From assembly GCF_000820025.1 (NCBI RefSeq), contig NZ_CDBI01000055.1, forward strand, positions 125,521-189,520: a DNA stretch of 64,000 nt, read 5' to 3'. The stretch is from Aeromonas popoffii (GTDB taxonomy: Bacteria; Pseudomonadota; Gammaproteobacteria; Enterobacterales; Aeromonadaceae). Position numbers and translations under genes: made by a program. Below are positions 33,920 through 41,221 of this stretch, one piece after another (within the stretch, counting starts at the first letter, position 1; every line of letters begins with the position of its first letter). The notes under the pieces are model-generated. The model had not been told where the DNA came from. It saw nothing but the letters and a program-made list of their open reading frames with translations, and ran no database searches.

Positions 33920-34660
33920 TTAGTCGTCGCAGCTTTCAATAACGAGGTCGTAGTTGTGCGGGTATTCCCCCTGATCCAGGTTTACCTTAGCCTTCATAGC
34001 GTAGGCGGCCATTAGCTTGCGCTCAGCACCGTAGAATGGGCCAACGCACTTCTTGGCTTTAACGTCATCCTCGTCGATTTTCATGGAGTAAATGCAACCC
34101 TCTTTATCGAGGTCGAGCTGATACTCGCAGCGGAATTTGTTCATATCCGCTTCTTTGCCGATGTAGATGTGACGATAGCCATAGGATGAGTCTTCGATGA
34201 TGAGCGTCATCTCCTCGCCCATGTGCTCACCTTCGCCATAACCGGTGATTGATTTGCGAACTGCGTCGATCACCCATGACAAGGTGATTTCCTCCGGCAA
34301 CTCGCTCATTATCTCGCTGATTTCCTTGTCCAGCACCTCAGCCAACCGCTGGTCATAGAACTCAGATGCTGCCATGCGCAGGCGCTTGGTCACGAAGTCG
34401 TGATAGCTGGGGAAGTCGGCAATGCTGTCGATGCTCGGCATGATGGCCTTGGTAAGCGCCTCTTTTACTGCTTTGCCAACGTCGCCATAGCTTCGCAGGA
34501 CATCCTGGGCGCAGTCGTCGATGAGCTTGTCGGCGTATTTGCTAAGCGCCTGCTCCAGCGCTCCGCTCTGGATCTTCTGCTGGATCACAGCCCCGAACAT
34601 GGCTTGAACGGTGGTATTGCTAGGGTCGATGGTCGGGGTGACGTCGATAGTGTCGGTCAT
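33920..34660 (-). CDS. Phage protein, unknown
   Basis: 246 residues, acidic. N-terminal half is helical (SGALEQALSKYADKLIDDCAQDVLRSYGDVGKAVKEALTK), C-terminal half beta-rich with charged turns (EDSSYGYRHIYIGKEADMNKFRCEYQLDLDKEGCIYSMKIDED). In the early leftward operon, between two coiled-coil genes, with separate ribosome sites. Not recognised. Confidence 0.7.
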   Translation of the reverse strand: MTDTIDVTPTIDPSNTTVQAMFGAVIQQKIQSGALEQALSKYADKLIDDCAQDVLRSYGDVGKAVKEALTKAIMPSIDSIADFPSYHDFVTKRLRMAASEFYDQRLAEVLDKEISEIMSELPEEITLSWVIDAVRKSITGYGEGEHMGEEMTLIIEDSSYGYRHIYIGKEADMNKFRCEYQLDLDKEGCIYSMKIDEDDVKAKKCVGPFYGAERKLMAAYAMKAKVNLDQGEYPHNYDLVIESCDD

Positions 34661-34708
34661 GGTTGGTCCTCTGGAATTGAAGGGCCCCGTTGGAGGCTTT
34701 CAGGGTGA

Positions 34709-35782
34709 TCAGTAGTTGATGGCTAGGTTGGCGATCTTGTGGCTGGCGATGAGCTTGATGAGATTGATTGCTTTATCCTCTTCAATACCCAGGCCCATCA
34801 GGTCCATCAAAATGGAGCTGTGGATCCGGCCGCAGTGCTCGCGATCAGCCACTCTGCGGGCATTTTCTGCAGCGTTTTGGCGCTGTTCTTGCTCGATGCG
34901 CTGGCGCTCTATCTCGGTGGCGCGGGCGGCGGCCTCTTCGGCTTGGCGCTTGGCGTTGGCCTCAGCCTGCCGGCGGGCCAGCTCGGCGGTTTCGGCATCG
35001 CGCCGGGCCTGCTCTTCACGCTCACGGGCTACCTGGGCTTGGCGCTGTGCCTCCTGCTCGCGGTGCTGAGCTGCCTCACGTTCCAGGCGCTGGCGATTCT
35101 CTTCCTGAAGGCGAGCCTGCTCTGCTGCTTGTTCTGCTATCAGCCGTTCGCGATCGATGCGGTCCTGCTCAGCTTGCTTCTTGCGTAGCTCCTCCAGCTC
35201 AGCCTGCTCAGCTTCGTCCAGCGTCTCACCAAGGCGCTTGGTGGCCAGTTCCTTGGCCACGGTCGCCTGGGGCAGCAGCTCCTGCCAGCTATCGTCCAGT
35301 GCGGTCTGCTCGACCTCCTGCAGCATGGCCTGCAGGTTTGCGGCTGCGATTTCGACACTGGCAGATGCCCCCAGCTCATTGAGGCGAGTCAGCCGTGCTT
35401 GCAGGGTGGCAACCCGGGCAGCTTCTGCTGCTTCAAACTGGGTGAGTGGGGCGCGCACTTCGTCTTTCAGGGCATCCAAGGTGTCGCGGATCAGCTTGCG
35501 ATTGGCGTCGATGCGGGCGGGGATTTCCTTGTATTTGGCAGTCAAGTCCTTGCCGAGGCCATCCAAATAGGTTTTGGTCTTGGCCACTGCATAGGCGACG
35601 CTGGCGATCTCCTTGCGCCCCTTGGTGGTGGTCACATCAGGCACCAGGCTTGCAGCCTGCTTGCGAATGTCGGCCAGCATGGCGTCAATACCATCCCCTT
35701 CGGTGAACAGGGTGACGGCGGCGCTGGGTTCGATGACAACCAGCTGGGTCTGGGCTGTGTCAGTCTTGGCTTGTTCGGTCAT
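34709..35782 (-). CDS. Coiled-coil phage protein next to Bet, unknown
   Basis: 357 residues from ATG 35782. N-terminal segment GDGIDAMLADIRKQAASLVPDVTTTKGRKEIASVAYAVAKTK is typical of proteins placed next to RecT/Bet annealases in phages. Then comes a very long Glu/Arg/Gln/Ala-rich coiled coil (about 180-310) and a short globular tail (ILMDLMGLGIEEDKAINLIKLI). Likely a structural partner of the recombination genes; activity unknown. Confidence 0.75.
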   Translation of the reverse strand: MTEQAKTDTAQTQLVVIEPSAAVTLFTEGDGIDAMLADIRKQAASLVPDVTTTKGRKEIASVAYAVAKTKTYLDGLGKDLTAKYKEIPARIDANRKLIRDTLDALKDEVRAPLTQFEAAEAARVATLQARLTRLNELGASASVEIAAANLQAMLQEVEQTALDDSWQELLPQATVAKELATKRLGETLDEAEQAELEELRKKQAEQDRIDRERLIAEQAAEQARLQEENRQRLEREAAQHREQEAQRQAQVAREREEQARRDAETAELARRQAEANAKRQAEEAAARATEIERQRIEQEQRQNAAENARRVADREHCGRIHSSILMDLMGLGIEEDKAINLIKLIASHKIANLAINY

Positions 35783-35845
35783 GGGGGGGTCCTTACTCAA
35801 TAAAAAAGCCCGCTGGTTGGCGGGCTGGATTGGTTGAAGTGGTGG

Positions 35846-36823
35846 CTATGCTTGCGGCTGGTCAATTTGGCGCTTGCGCTCTCCGGCGATCTGCTTGATG
35901 CCGCTGATGATGGCGTGATCGCCGGTCTCGCTGGCCCATGCCCAGGCGCTGGTATAGGCCTGCTGCCACTCAGCCGTATCACTGGCCCCCTCGATGGCTG
36001 CACAGTGGTCGGCGTAGGCGTTGGCGTGGTCAATTTGGGCGGACGCTTCATGCTCGGCAGCCTGCTCGTGGTCTAGGGTGACCGGAGCGGTGTGCTGGCC
36101 GCGCATTGCATCCAAGGCTCGACTCTTGGAGGGAACGCTCAGGGGCGGCTGGGCGCTAGGGATCTCGTTGATGATGATTTCCTTACCCTCCATCTCCTCT
36201 GCGGTGGGCTCACTGCCTATCTCTGGCCATGCCTTGCGCAGGGATTGCGCCTCAGTGCACTTGGCGAGTTGGGCATAGGGGCGCTTACGCCACATGGCGT
36301 TGGGGCATTCAGTCTTGCTGCTCTGGGCAGCGTAGTTTTCCTTCCAGCGCTCCAGGGCATGGAAGGCCACCCGCTGCCCATTCACCATCTTGTAGACGGT
36401 GTACTTGCACCACTGAGGGTAGGTGACCTTGATCTTGGCGTTCTGGTTGTAGGGGTCTTGGAACTCCTCGGTCACATCTGGTCCGAACACGGGCTCGTCG
36501 GCGCCGGCGTAGTTGCCGGAGCGGTCAGCCTGGATCCGGTACATGCCGATCCCGGGCATCGGCACATCCCGCCATACTTTTTCCTTGGTGCGGGCATCGG
36601 TGACCTGCATGGGGACGAGGTGGACGGGTTTGAGCAGGATGTCCAGGCCTCGGGCCTTGCAGTAGTCGATGGCCATGACAACCGAGTCTGGGTTGGCGCC
36701 AGGGTAGATGGTGTTACACAGGGCGTTCCAGGTCGGCTCGTCAATGCCGCGCTGGACGAGGATAGGGAACTGGGCGGTGAAGTTCTCGACCGCCTGCTGC
36801 TTGATACTGGTGATGTTGCTCAT
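35846..36823 (-). CDS. bet: Phage single-strand annealing protein Bet (RecT/Red-beta superfamily)
   Basis: 325 residues. The core (about 20-200) matches Bet/RecT: NTIYPGANPDSVVMAIDYC, ARGLDILLKPVHLVPM, GIGMYRIQADRSGNYAG, then NAMWRKRPYAQLAKCTEA and KAWPEIG. The C-terminal ~120 residues are low complexity and acidic, as in other Bet proteins. It anneals resected phage DNA. The ATG at 36823 overlaps the recE stop by four bases and has AAGGAG upstream. Confidence 0.93.
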   Translation of the reverse strand: MSNITSIKQQAVENFTAQFPILVQRGIDEPTWNALCNTIYPGANPDSVVMAIDYCKARGLDILLKPVHLVPMQVTDARTKEKVWRDVPMPGIGMYRIQADRSGNYAGADEPVFGPDVTEEFQDPYNQNAKIKVTYPQWCKYTVYKMVNGQRVAFHALERWKENYAAQSSKTECPNAMWRKRPYAQLAKCTEAQSLRKAWPEIGSEPTAEEMEGKEIIINEIPSAQPPLSVPSKSRALDAMRGQHTAPVTLDHEQAAEHEASAQIDHANAYADHCAAIEGASDTAEWQQAYTSAWAWASETGDHAIISGIKQIAGERKRQIDQPQA

Positions 36824-37662
36824 GCTGCTCTCCTTGCCCATGCCGGGCGGGTAAGTGGTATCAGGTCGTGCCAGTCGTTGTTGACGCGGCACTCGTGGAA
36901 TTTCTGCAGGTCACGGCGGTAGAGGTCTTTGCCTGACTCTTTCCACTCAGACTCCAGCGGGCGAACCCGTACCGGGTAGCGGCCACACTCAATGGATGAG
37001 CTGACCGCCAGAAAGATGAAGTCAGGCAATTCGCCGTAAATCTCGCGAAAGCCATCGGAATACATGGCGTCCTGGACGTGGTAGCGGAACTCCTCAACGT
37101 GGCGCTCGAAGCGGGCCATGTCGTCCACCTTCTTCACGTCGGCGAGGATGGGGAAGTTGCTGAGCTTCTTGTCTGGGCGGCAGCGGCAGAGCTCTTCTGT
37201 CTCCCGGTCAGTCCAGTAGAGCGATCCCTCACAGATGCCGTCCTGCTCCAACAGCCAGCGGGCATCAGGGTGGGCAAACACGCTTTCGCGCATCAGCTGC
37301 AGCTTGCGGTCATCCTCGAAGGAGAGAATGGTCTTGCCCAGCTCGGCGCAGTTGGCCAGAAACTCCCGTTCTTCTTCCTTGCCAGCGTTGGTGCGGCGGT
37401 TGAACTCAGGGGCGATAATGAAGCGATCCTTGAACTCTTCCGGCTCCAGCAGCAGGCAGTGCAGGGCGGTACCCATGTCCAGCGCTTTGAGCTTTTCCTC
37501 GTCAACCGGCGCACTTTTGCGCCAGATGTAGGTGGCTGGGCTCTCGGCAATGTCGTCGAGCTGGGATTTGCTGATCCCTGGTCCCGAGTGGTACTCCTCA
37601 TTGGAGAGGCCAAGCACTAGGCCCTGCGGAACGGCTTGGCTGGTATCAACGGCTGCATTCAT
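36820..37662 (-). CDS. recE: RecE-type exonuclease (C-terminal nuclease domain only)
   Basis: 280 residues corresponding to the nuclease domain of E. coli RecE (exonuclease VIII). Closely similar blocks: GISKSQLDDIAESPATYIWR, LDMGTALHCLLLEPEEF, APEFNRRTNAGKEEE, LCRCRPDK, ILADVKK and YHVQDAMYSDGF, which together form the PD-(D/E)XK active site. It resects double-stranded ends 5'-3' for Bet. RecE normally pairs with RecT; here it pairs with a Bet-type protein. Coupled to both neighbours. Confidence 0.92.
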   Translation of the reverse strand: MNAAVDTSQAVPQGLVLGLSNEEYHSGPGISKSQLDDIAESPATYIWRKSAPVDEEKLKALDMGTALHCLLLEPEEFKDRFIIAPEFNRRTNAGKEEEREFLANCAELGKTILSFEDDRKLQLMRESVFAHPDARWLLEQDGICEGSLYWTDRETEELCRCRPDKKLSNFPILADVKKVDDMARFERHVEEFRYHVQDAMYSDGFREIYGELPDFIFLAVSSSIECGRYPVRVRPLESEWKESGKDLYRRDLQKFHECRVNNDWHDLIPLTRPAWARRAA

Positions 37663-38024
37663 GCGGCGATCCTCTTTTGGTATTGCTCCCACTGCTCGTC
37701 GCTCATGGCGTCATGCAGGGCGGCGAGGTGATAGCCCCAAGCGTCATGGGCGAGGTCAGTCAGCCCAGCATCCACCACCTGCTGGATGAACTGCATCAGT
37801 GGCGTCTGCTCGCCGTCGTGCATCATCAGCCAGATGGCTTGGTTGTATTGGCGGTGCTGGTCGCTGCCGAGCTCACCCAATAAGGTTGCCGGGTCTGTTT
37901 CAAGCAGGCCTGCCTGCAAGAGTGGGCGGTTGTTCTCAACCCACTCGGCGATCCACTCAGCTTTGGCGTTGGCCTCAGTCTCTTTGCTGTCCAAAATGGC
38001 CAGCACGGCGGTTTCGGTGGTCAT
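37659..38024 (-). CDS. Small phage protein upstream of recE, unknown
   Basis: 121 residues, acidic, almost all alpha-helical (AKAEWIAEWVENNRPLLQAGL, AGLTDLAHDAWGYHLAALHDAMSDEQWEQY). First gene after the early leader hairpins, overlapping recE by four bases. Could be a recombination accessory or a host-protein binder; not recognised. Confidence 0.65.
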   Translation of the reverse strand: MTTETAVLAILDSKETEANAKAEWIAEWVENNRPLLQAGLLETDPATLLGELGSDQHRQYNQAIWLMMHDGEQTPLMQFIQQVVDAGLTDLAHDAWGYHLAALHDAMSDEQWEQYQKRIAA

Positions 38025-38106
38025 GGTCGGGGTCCTTTCGGTGGTTATCCGAAGGCGGCCACAGCTTCGACGCTATGGTGTTGCCAGCTCCACTAGAGCC
38101 GCCTTG

Positions 38107-38234
38107 GGATACCGGCTCGTAAGCCGGGATCCGTTCACATTCACACGCCGCATTCCGAATTGACGGGTTATCGGCGCATCCCTACCGGCATTGGGATTCG
38201 TGGTTGTGAGCCGGTTCCAGACTGTTAAAGAGCG
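38107..38234 (-). promoter_or_regulatory. Early-left leader: boxA motif and hairpin
   Basis: On the minus strand CGCTCTTTAACA (38234-38223) matches the rrn-type boxA consensus TGCTCTTTAACA at 11 of 12 bases. About 90 bases further is a hairpin (38132-38107; CCGGCT/AGCCGG plus GGAT/ATCC). This is the position of a lambda nut region, before the first early-left genes. Upstream, TTTGGC/GCCAAA can form another small stem. A NusB/S10-type antitermination site is likely. Confidence 0.5.
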
Positions 38235-38336
38235 AGCTCAGCCGAATTTGGCGTGAGCGAAGCCAAAGCATCCTTGCGGTGCTTGAAAAAGAGGCTTTGG
38301 CTACGGCGCTATCAGGGAAGCGCGAGACCCGAGAAA

Positions 38337-38582
38337 TCAGACTGAGTGGCGGTGGAAATCGGCGCGCCAGTGGAGGAGGGCGCTGTGCTTGGTGAAGCCA
38401 GTGGTGCGCAACAGGGCTGCTCGGGCGGCAACGATATGGTGCTGTTCGGTTGCCAGCATTGCCACATGGAGGCGCTGCTTGATAGCGCGGCGGCGGGCGG
38501 CATTTCCGTTCAGTCGGTCAGCGATACTGGCAATGATCTGGTCGGCGCGTTTTGCGGCTCTGGAAAAAATGCTCTTGGTCAT
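38337..38582 (-). CDS. Small basic phage protein, unknown
   Basis: 81 residues from ATG 38582, with AGGAG about 10 bases upstream. TKSIFSRAAKRADQIIASIADRLNGNAARRRAIKQRL is strongly basic and helical, compatible with RNA or DNA binding. It lies between the presumed early-left promoter and the boxA-like site, the place occupied by the N antiterminator in lambda. An N-like arginine-rich role is tempting but unproven. Confidence 0.5.
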   Translation of the reverse strand: MTKSIFSRAAKRADQIIASIADRLNGNAARRRAIKQRLHVAMLATEQHHIVAARAALLRTTGFTKHSALLHWRADFHRHSV

Positions 38583-38674
38583 GGTACATTTACTCCTGTT
38601 GGCGAGTTGGTCCTCGCTGATACTCACTGGCTTTGGCTGGTCGAGGTCCTGATTGCTGGGGTTGGTCCCCCGGC

Positions 38675-38727
38675 ATTCTACGACCGGGTGGTACCCGGTC
38701 CTTCAAAGCCCGCCTCGTGCGGGCTTT
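38675..38727 (-). promoter_or_regulatory. Hairpin terminator and palindrome between cI/tRNA and early-left operon
   Basis: AAAGCCCGC/GCGGGCTTT (38705-38727) is a symmetric hairpin that would end leftward transcription from cI through tRNA-Pro. Next to it GACCGGGT-GGT-ACCCGGTC (38682-38700) is a perfect palindrome, followed leftward by TAGAAT (38680-38675), a good -10. The region could hold the early-left promoter and an operator; the -35 is not convincing. Confidence 0.4.
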
Positions 38728-38796
38728 GTCGTTCTTACGCGCTGGTCAGGCGCTTGCCCTGGTATGGGCTGGGTCCTGATTGCTGGTTGTCTAAAT

Positions 38797-38871
38797 TGGT
38801 CGGAGATACAGGTATCGAGCCTGTGAAGCCCTCATTCCAAACGAGGTGGCATACCGCTTGCCGAATCTCCG
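38797..38871 (-). tRNA. Phage-encoded tRNA-Pro(UGG)
   Basis: 75 bases with encoded CCA. Acceptor CGGAGAT pairs fully with ATCTCCG (C1-G72 as in bacterial tRNA-Pro, A73). D stem GGCA/TGCC with AGCGGTA loop (A14, G15, G18, G19, A21). Anticodon stem CCTCG/TGAGG with loop TTTGGAA, anticodon TGG. Variable GCTTC (C48 pairs G15). T stem ACAGG/CCTGT with loop CTCGATA. Unusual points: C9 and C54. It lies downstream of the cI repressor on the same strand. Confidence 0.85.
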
Positions 38872-39174
38872 AAGTTGCCGGTTACGTCTCCGGCCCGGGC
38901 TCTCACCGTTCGTGTGGCATTAACCAAGAACTTCACCACGATTGGCCGCCTTCCACGCTGCCCCTTGCTGTTACCGGTCTTGGTTCGCTTTACCTCACGC
39001 TTCGAATCTCTCGTTAGGCAAAACTTACCGAACCCATAATAAGAAGGAATAACTAACAATGCAATGGGGTGGTAAGAAAAATTTAACTTCATGAGCGAAT
39101 GCCGCACAGAACTCCGATCTGCGGGTAAGAAAAAGCCCGCCAATGGGCGGGCTATCTGCTTATGGTGTGGTGGG
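38872..39174 (-). other. cI-to-tRNA interval, possible small ORF
   Basis: About 300 bases between the repressor stop and tRNA-Pro. A minus-strand frame reads protein-like and basic (REVKRTKTGNSKGQRGRRP, VVKFLVNATRTVRARAGDV) and runs into the tRNA, ending at 38832. The only ATG (39092) has no Shine-Dalgarno and would add an unlikely N-terminus. It may be a decayed gene. Otherwise nothing is seen here. Confidence 0.3.
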
Positions 39175-39780
39175 TTATGCCCGCCTCAGTTCGACCATCT
39201 TGCCGAGCACTGTTGCTTCGCTGGCCTTCAAGAAGCCGAAGTGCGGATCATCCACAACAAGGTTCATCCCATCCAGTGCACTCTTGGCTCTAAGCAGCAA
39301 AGCCTTGCCATTGTGGCGAACCAGCGCGATATCCTCAGACTCAAGCTTGCGCTGTTCCGGGGTCATATCAATAACAATGAAGTCGCCTTTGTGAATGCCG
39401 CTGCCAGCCAGATCATCGTTGGCTGCAACCACTGCGCACAGGTGTCCGCCATCCTCAACAACCAAGTGGCGACCGGTATTGATAAGCGGGATCGCATCAC
39501 TGGGCTGGCCTTCAAGCGCTGCCAGATCCCAGATCGGTACCTGCGATATCTCTGTGCTCGATGCAAACTCGGCGCTGGCCTTGCCAACAAAAAGCCATAT
39601 CGGGTCACAACCAAGCACCCTTGCAATACCAAGGACGCTACTGATCCTCGGGTCGGTGGTGGCTCCGTTGAGAATGGCGCTCAGCGTTGGCTTAGATAGG
39701 CCTGTCTTTCTCGCCAGGTCTGCCGGCTTGAGGCCTTTCTCTTCCATCAGTTGCTTGAGTCTTTCGTTAAAGGAAGACAT
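39175..39780 (-). CDS. cI: CI-like repressor with S24-type C-terminal domain
   Basis: 201 residues. N-terminal HTH of XRE type (RLKQLMEEKGLKPADLARKTGLSKPTLSAILNG, about 5-65), linker with Ala-Ser-Ser, then an S24/LexA-like fold (about 105-200: LCAVVAANDDLAGSGIHKGDFIVID, LVRHNGKALLLRAKS). Aligned to lambda CI and LexA, the catalytic Ser (GNSM) is replaced by Asp (ANDD) and the Lys by Arg or Leu, and no Ala-Gly cleavage site is obvious. It may be non-self-cleaving. Divergent from the Cro-like gene. Confidence 0.87.
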   Translation of the reverse strand: MSSFNERLKQLMEEKGLKPADLARKTGLSKPTLSAILNGATTDPRISSVLGIARVLGCDPIWLFVGKASAEFASSTEISQVPIWDLAALEGQPSDAIPLINTGRHLVVEDGGHLCAVVAANDDLAGSGIHKGDFIVIDMTPEQRKLESEDIALVRHNGKALLLRAKSALDGMNLVVDDPHFGFLKASEATVLGKMVELRRA

Positions 39781-39907
39781 CGATTTAACCATCTCGTTAG
39801 ATTCAACAAACATACTCCATTATGCCCCGCCAGTGGTTAGATTTGTTTTTGTTGATTAGTTAGTTTGTTCTTACTAGTATTGATTGGTACAAACAAGAGG
39901 ACCAACC
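39781..39907. promoter_or_regulatory. Immunity operator/promoter region
   Basis: 127-base AT-rich gap between divergent cI and cro. It holds repeated TTAGNTTTGTT elements (39838-39875) and an imperfect inverted pair GTTTGT...ACAAAC (about 39867-39895), typical of phage operators. TTGATT/GGTACAAAC overlaps the presumed rightward promoter. Exact operators cannot be fixed by eye. Confidence 0.55.
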
Positions 39908-40126
39908 ATGCACATCAACGAGCCAATCAAATTTTTTGGCAGTGCGGCAAAGGCCGCTAATGCCATCGGTTACAACAGAGTTTGCTTTAACGACTGGAGA
40001 AAAAAGAACGGGGGAATTGTATCCCCGAAAGCCGCTGCGCTGTTTGTCAGGGCAAGTAATGGGGTGCTTGATTTCGGATTTAACGACTACACCAATGCCG
40101 ACAAGGACGCAAAGGTAGCCGCCTGA
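39908..40126 (+). CDS. cro: Cro-like regulator
   Basis: 72 residues from ATG 39908 (GAGGACCAACC upstream). INEPIKFFGSAAKAANAIGYNRVCFNDWRKKNGGIVSPKAAAL is the YdaS/Cro-type layout of a small HTH: helix 2-turn-helix 3 around SAAKAANAIGYNRVCFNDW. Position, divergent from the repressor, supports Cro function, controlling the lysis-lysogeny switch. Confidence 0.8.
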   Translation: MHINEPIKFFGSAAKAANAIGYNRVCFNDWRKKNGGIVSPKAAALFVRASNGVLDFGFNDYTNADKDAKVAA

Positions 40127-40164
40127 CCACCGGCCTGAACCATTACCAATAGAGGACCAACCCG

Positions 40165-40554
40165 ATGGGACGAATTGCACAGCCAGATCATGAGAATCTG
40201 AGCACCCTTTCCCCTCTGCGAGTGCGCGGCAACCCGGCTCAGCGTCGAGTATGGCAAGAAGTCGGTGCCGAGTGTGGTATGACCGAAACCGCATTCGCTC
40301 GCACCTCGCTGCTGATCTTGCTCAAAGCCATATCACAGCACGAACCCCTGATCCTGGCGAGAGCCGTCAAACGGGCCAATCGGAACCTCATTGAGCAGGG
40401 ATACCCACCCGTGACTGTCGAGGAAATTCTGGATGGATCCGGCCTGCCTGAGCGCGGCCTGCTGCAGTTCACCCCTGAGGATGAGGCGGCATACAACGAG
40501 GAGCGCCCGCTGCGCCCCCTGCAAAAACTCATCAATTTCGTTCTCGGGAGGTAA
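40165..40554 (+). CDS. Early rightward protein, unknown (CII position)
   Basis: 129 residues. RVRGNPAQRRVWQEVGAECGMTETAFARTSLLILLKAI is helical and could be an HTH; the C-terminal part is acidic (FTPEDEAAYNEERPLRPLQKLINFVL). It lies where cII is found in lambda, but no CII similarity is claimed. GAGGACCAACCCG precedes the ATG. Confidence 0.65.
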   Translation: MGRIAQPDHENLSTLSPLRVRGNPAQRRVWQEVGAECGMTETAFARTSLLILLKAISQHEPLILARAVKRANRNLIEQGYPPVTVEEILDGSGLPERGLLQFTPEDEAAYNEERPLRPLQKLINFVLGR

Positions 40555-40558
40555 CACC

Positions 40559-40777
40559 GTGACCACGCAAATCAGACCGCCACGCCCAGCATCACAACAC
40601 GTCAGCGATCGCGACAACATCATCTTGAAGGCCGTGATCCACGAACTGGCGCTTGAACTGGATACATCCCTGATACCAACGGCCCATGCTGCCGGTACCG
40701 ATCGGCAGGCACTGCGCCTGGCCCGCGAACTGCAGACCCGCACAGTTGAGCGTGCAGAGGCCCAACCCAGCGCATAA
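40559..40777 (+). CDS. Small early rightward protein, unknown
   Basis: 72 residues from a GTG start with GGGAGG just upstream, four bases after the preceding stop. SDRDNIILKAVIHELALELDTSLIPTAHAAGTDRQALRLARELQ: helical. Continues the rightward early operon. No family recognised. Longer in-frame starts run inside the previous gene. Confidence 0.6.
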   Translation: MTTQIRPPRPASQHVSDRDNIILKAVIHELALELDTSLIPTAHAAGTDRQALRLARELQTRTVERAEAQPSA

Positions 40778-40827
40778 CCACTATCTGCCCGCCTGACCAG
40801 CGGGCGTTTCGAACCAGGACCTGACCA

Positions 40828-40986
40828 ATGACCAATCCAACCATGGACCATGGGGGACACCCCTTGCAACACGATCTCGATCACTGCCCGCAGTATGGCT
40901 GTGAACTGCGATCCGGCACTGACGATAACGCTTATGAGTGCCCCGCTTGCGAGTACACCGAGCAGGAGGTGGCGTATGCATCCTAA
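40828..40986 (+). CDS. Small zinc-ribbon-like protein
   Basis: 52 residues. Four Cys in two pairs (DHCPQYGCELRSG and YECPACEYTEQ) form a plausible zinc ribbon. The stop overlaps the next start by 11 bases. Similar tiny Cys-rich proteins are common beside phage replication genes. Function unknown. Confidence 0.55.
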   Translation: MTNPTMDHGGHPLQHDLDHCPQYGCELRSGTDDNAYECPACEYTEQEVAYAS

Positions 40987-41221
40987 AGAGTTCATCGATC
41001 GCAATGTACGCCTGCTCCTACTGGCTGACGGATTTTCCGATGAGGCCACCCACCTGGCCTGCAAAGAGGCCGTGAGCCACTACGAGAAGACACCAGCTTT
41101 CCGCAAGGGGGCTGTGTTCTCGGAGTGTCTGCGCGTTGCCAAGCGCATGGCGAAGCTAGTCCAGAAAAAGCAGCGTCAGCAGGCGAGGGCGGATAAGAAG
41201 AAAGGGAGGGTGGCGGCATGA
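40976..41221 (+). CDS. Basic early protein, unknown
   Basis: 81 residues from ATG 40976 (AGGAGGTGGCGT upstream). PKEFIDRNVRLLLLADGFSDEATHLACKEAVSHYEKTPAF then a very basic tail (KKQRQQARADKKKGR). It precedes and overlaps the initiator gene by four bases (ATGA). May bind nucleic acid. Confidence 0.65.
   Translation: MHPKEFIDRNVRLLLLADGFSDEATHLACKEAVSHYEKTPAFRKGAVFSECLRVAKRMAKLVQKKQRQQARADKKKGRVAA

Noticed and set aside
34768-35382. 204-codon plus-strand frame over the coiled-coil gene
   Set aside because: Antisense shadow of a low-complexity Glu/Arg/Ala coiled coil; the opposite strand has start, ribosome site and operon context.
38346-39017. 223-codon plus-strand frame
   Set aside because: It crosses the phage tRNA-Pro, the terminator hairpin and the opposite-strand small gene; no motif.
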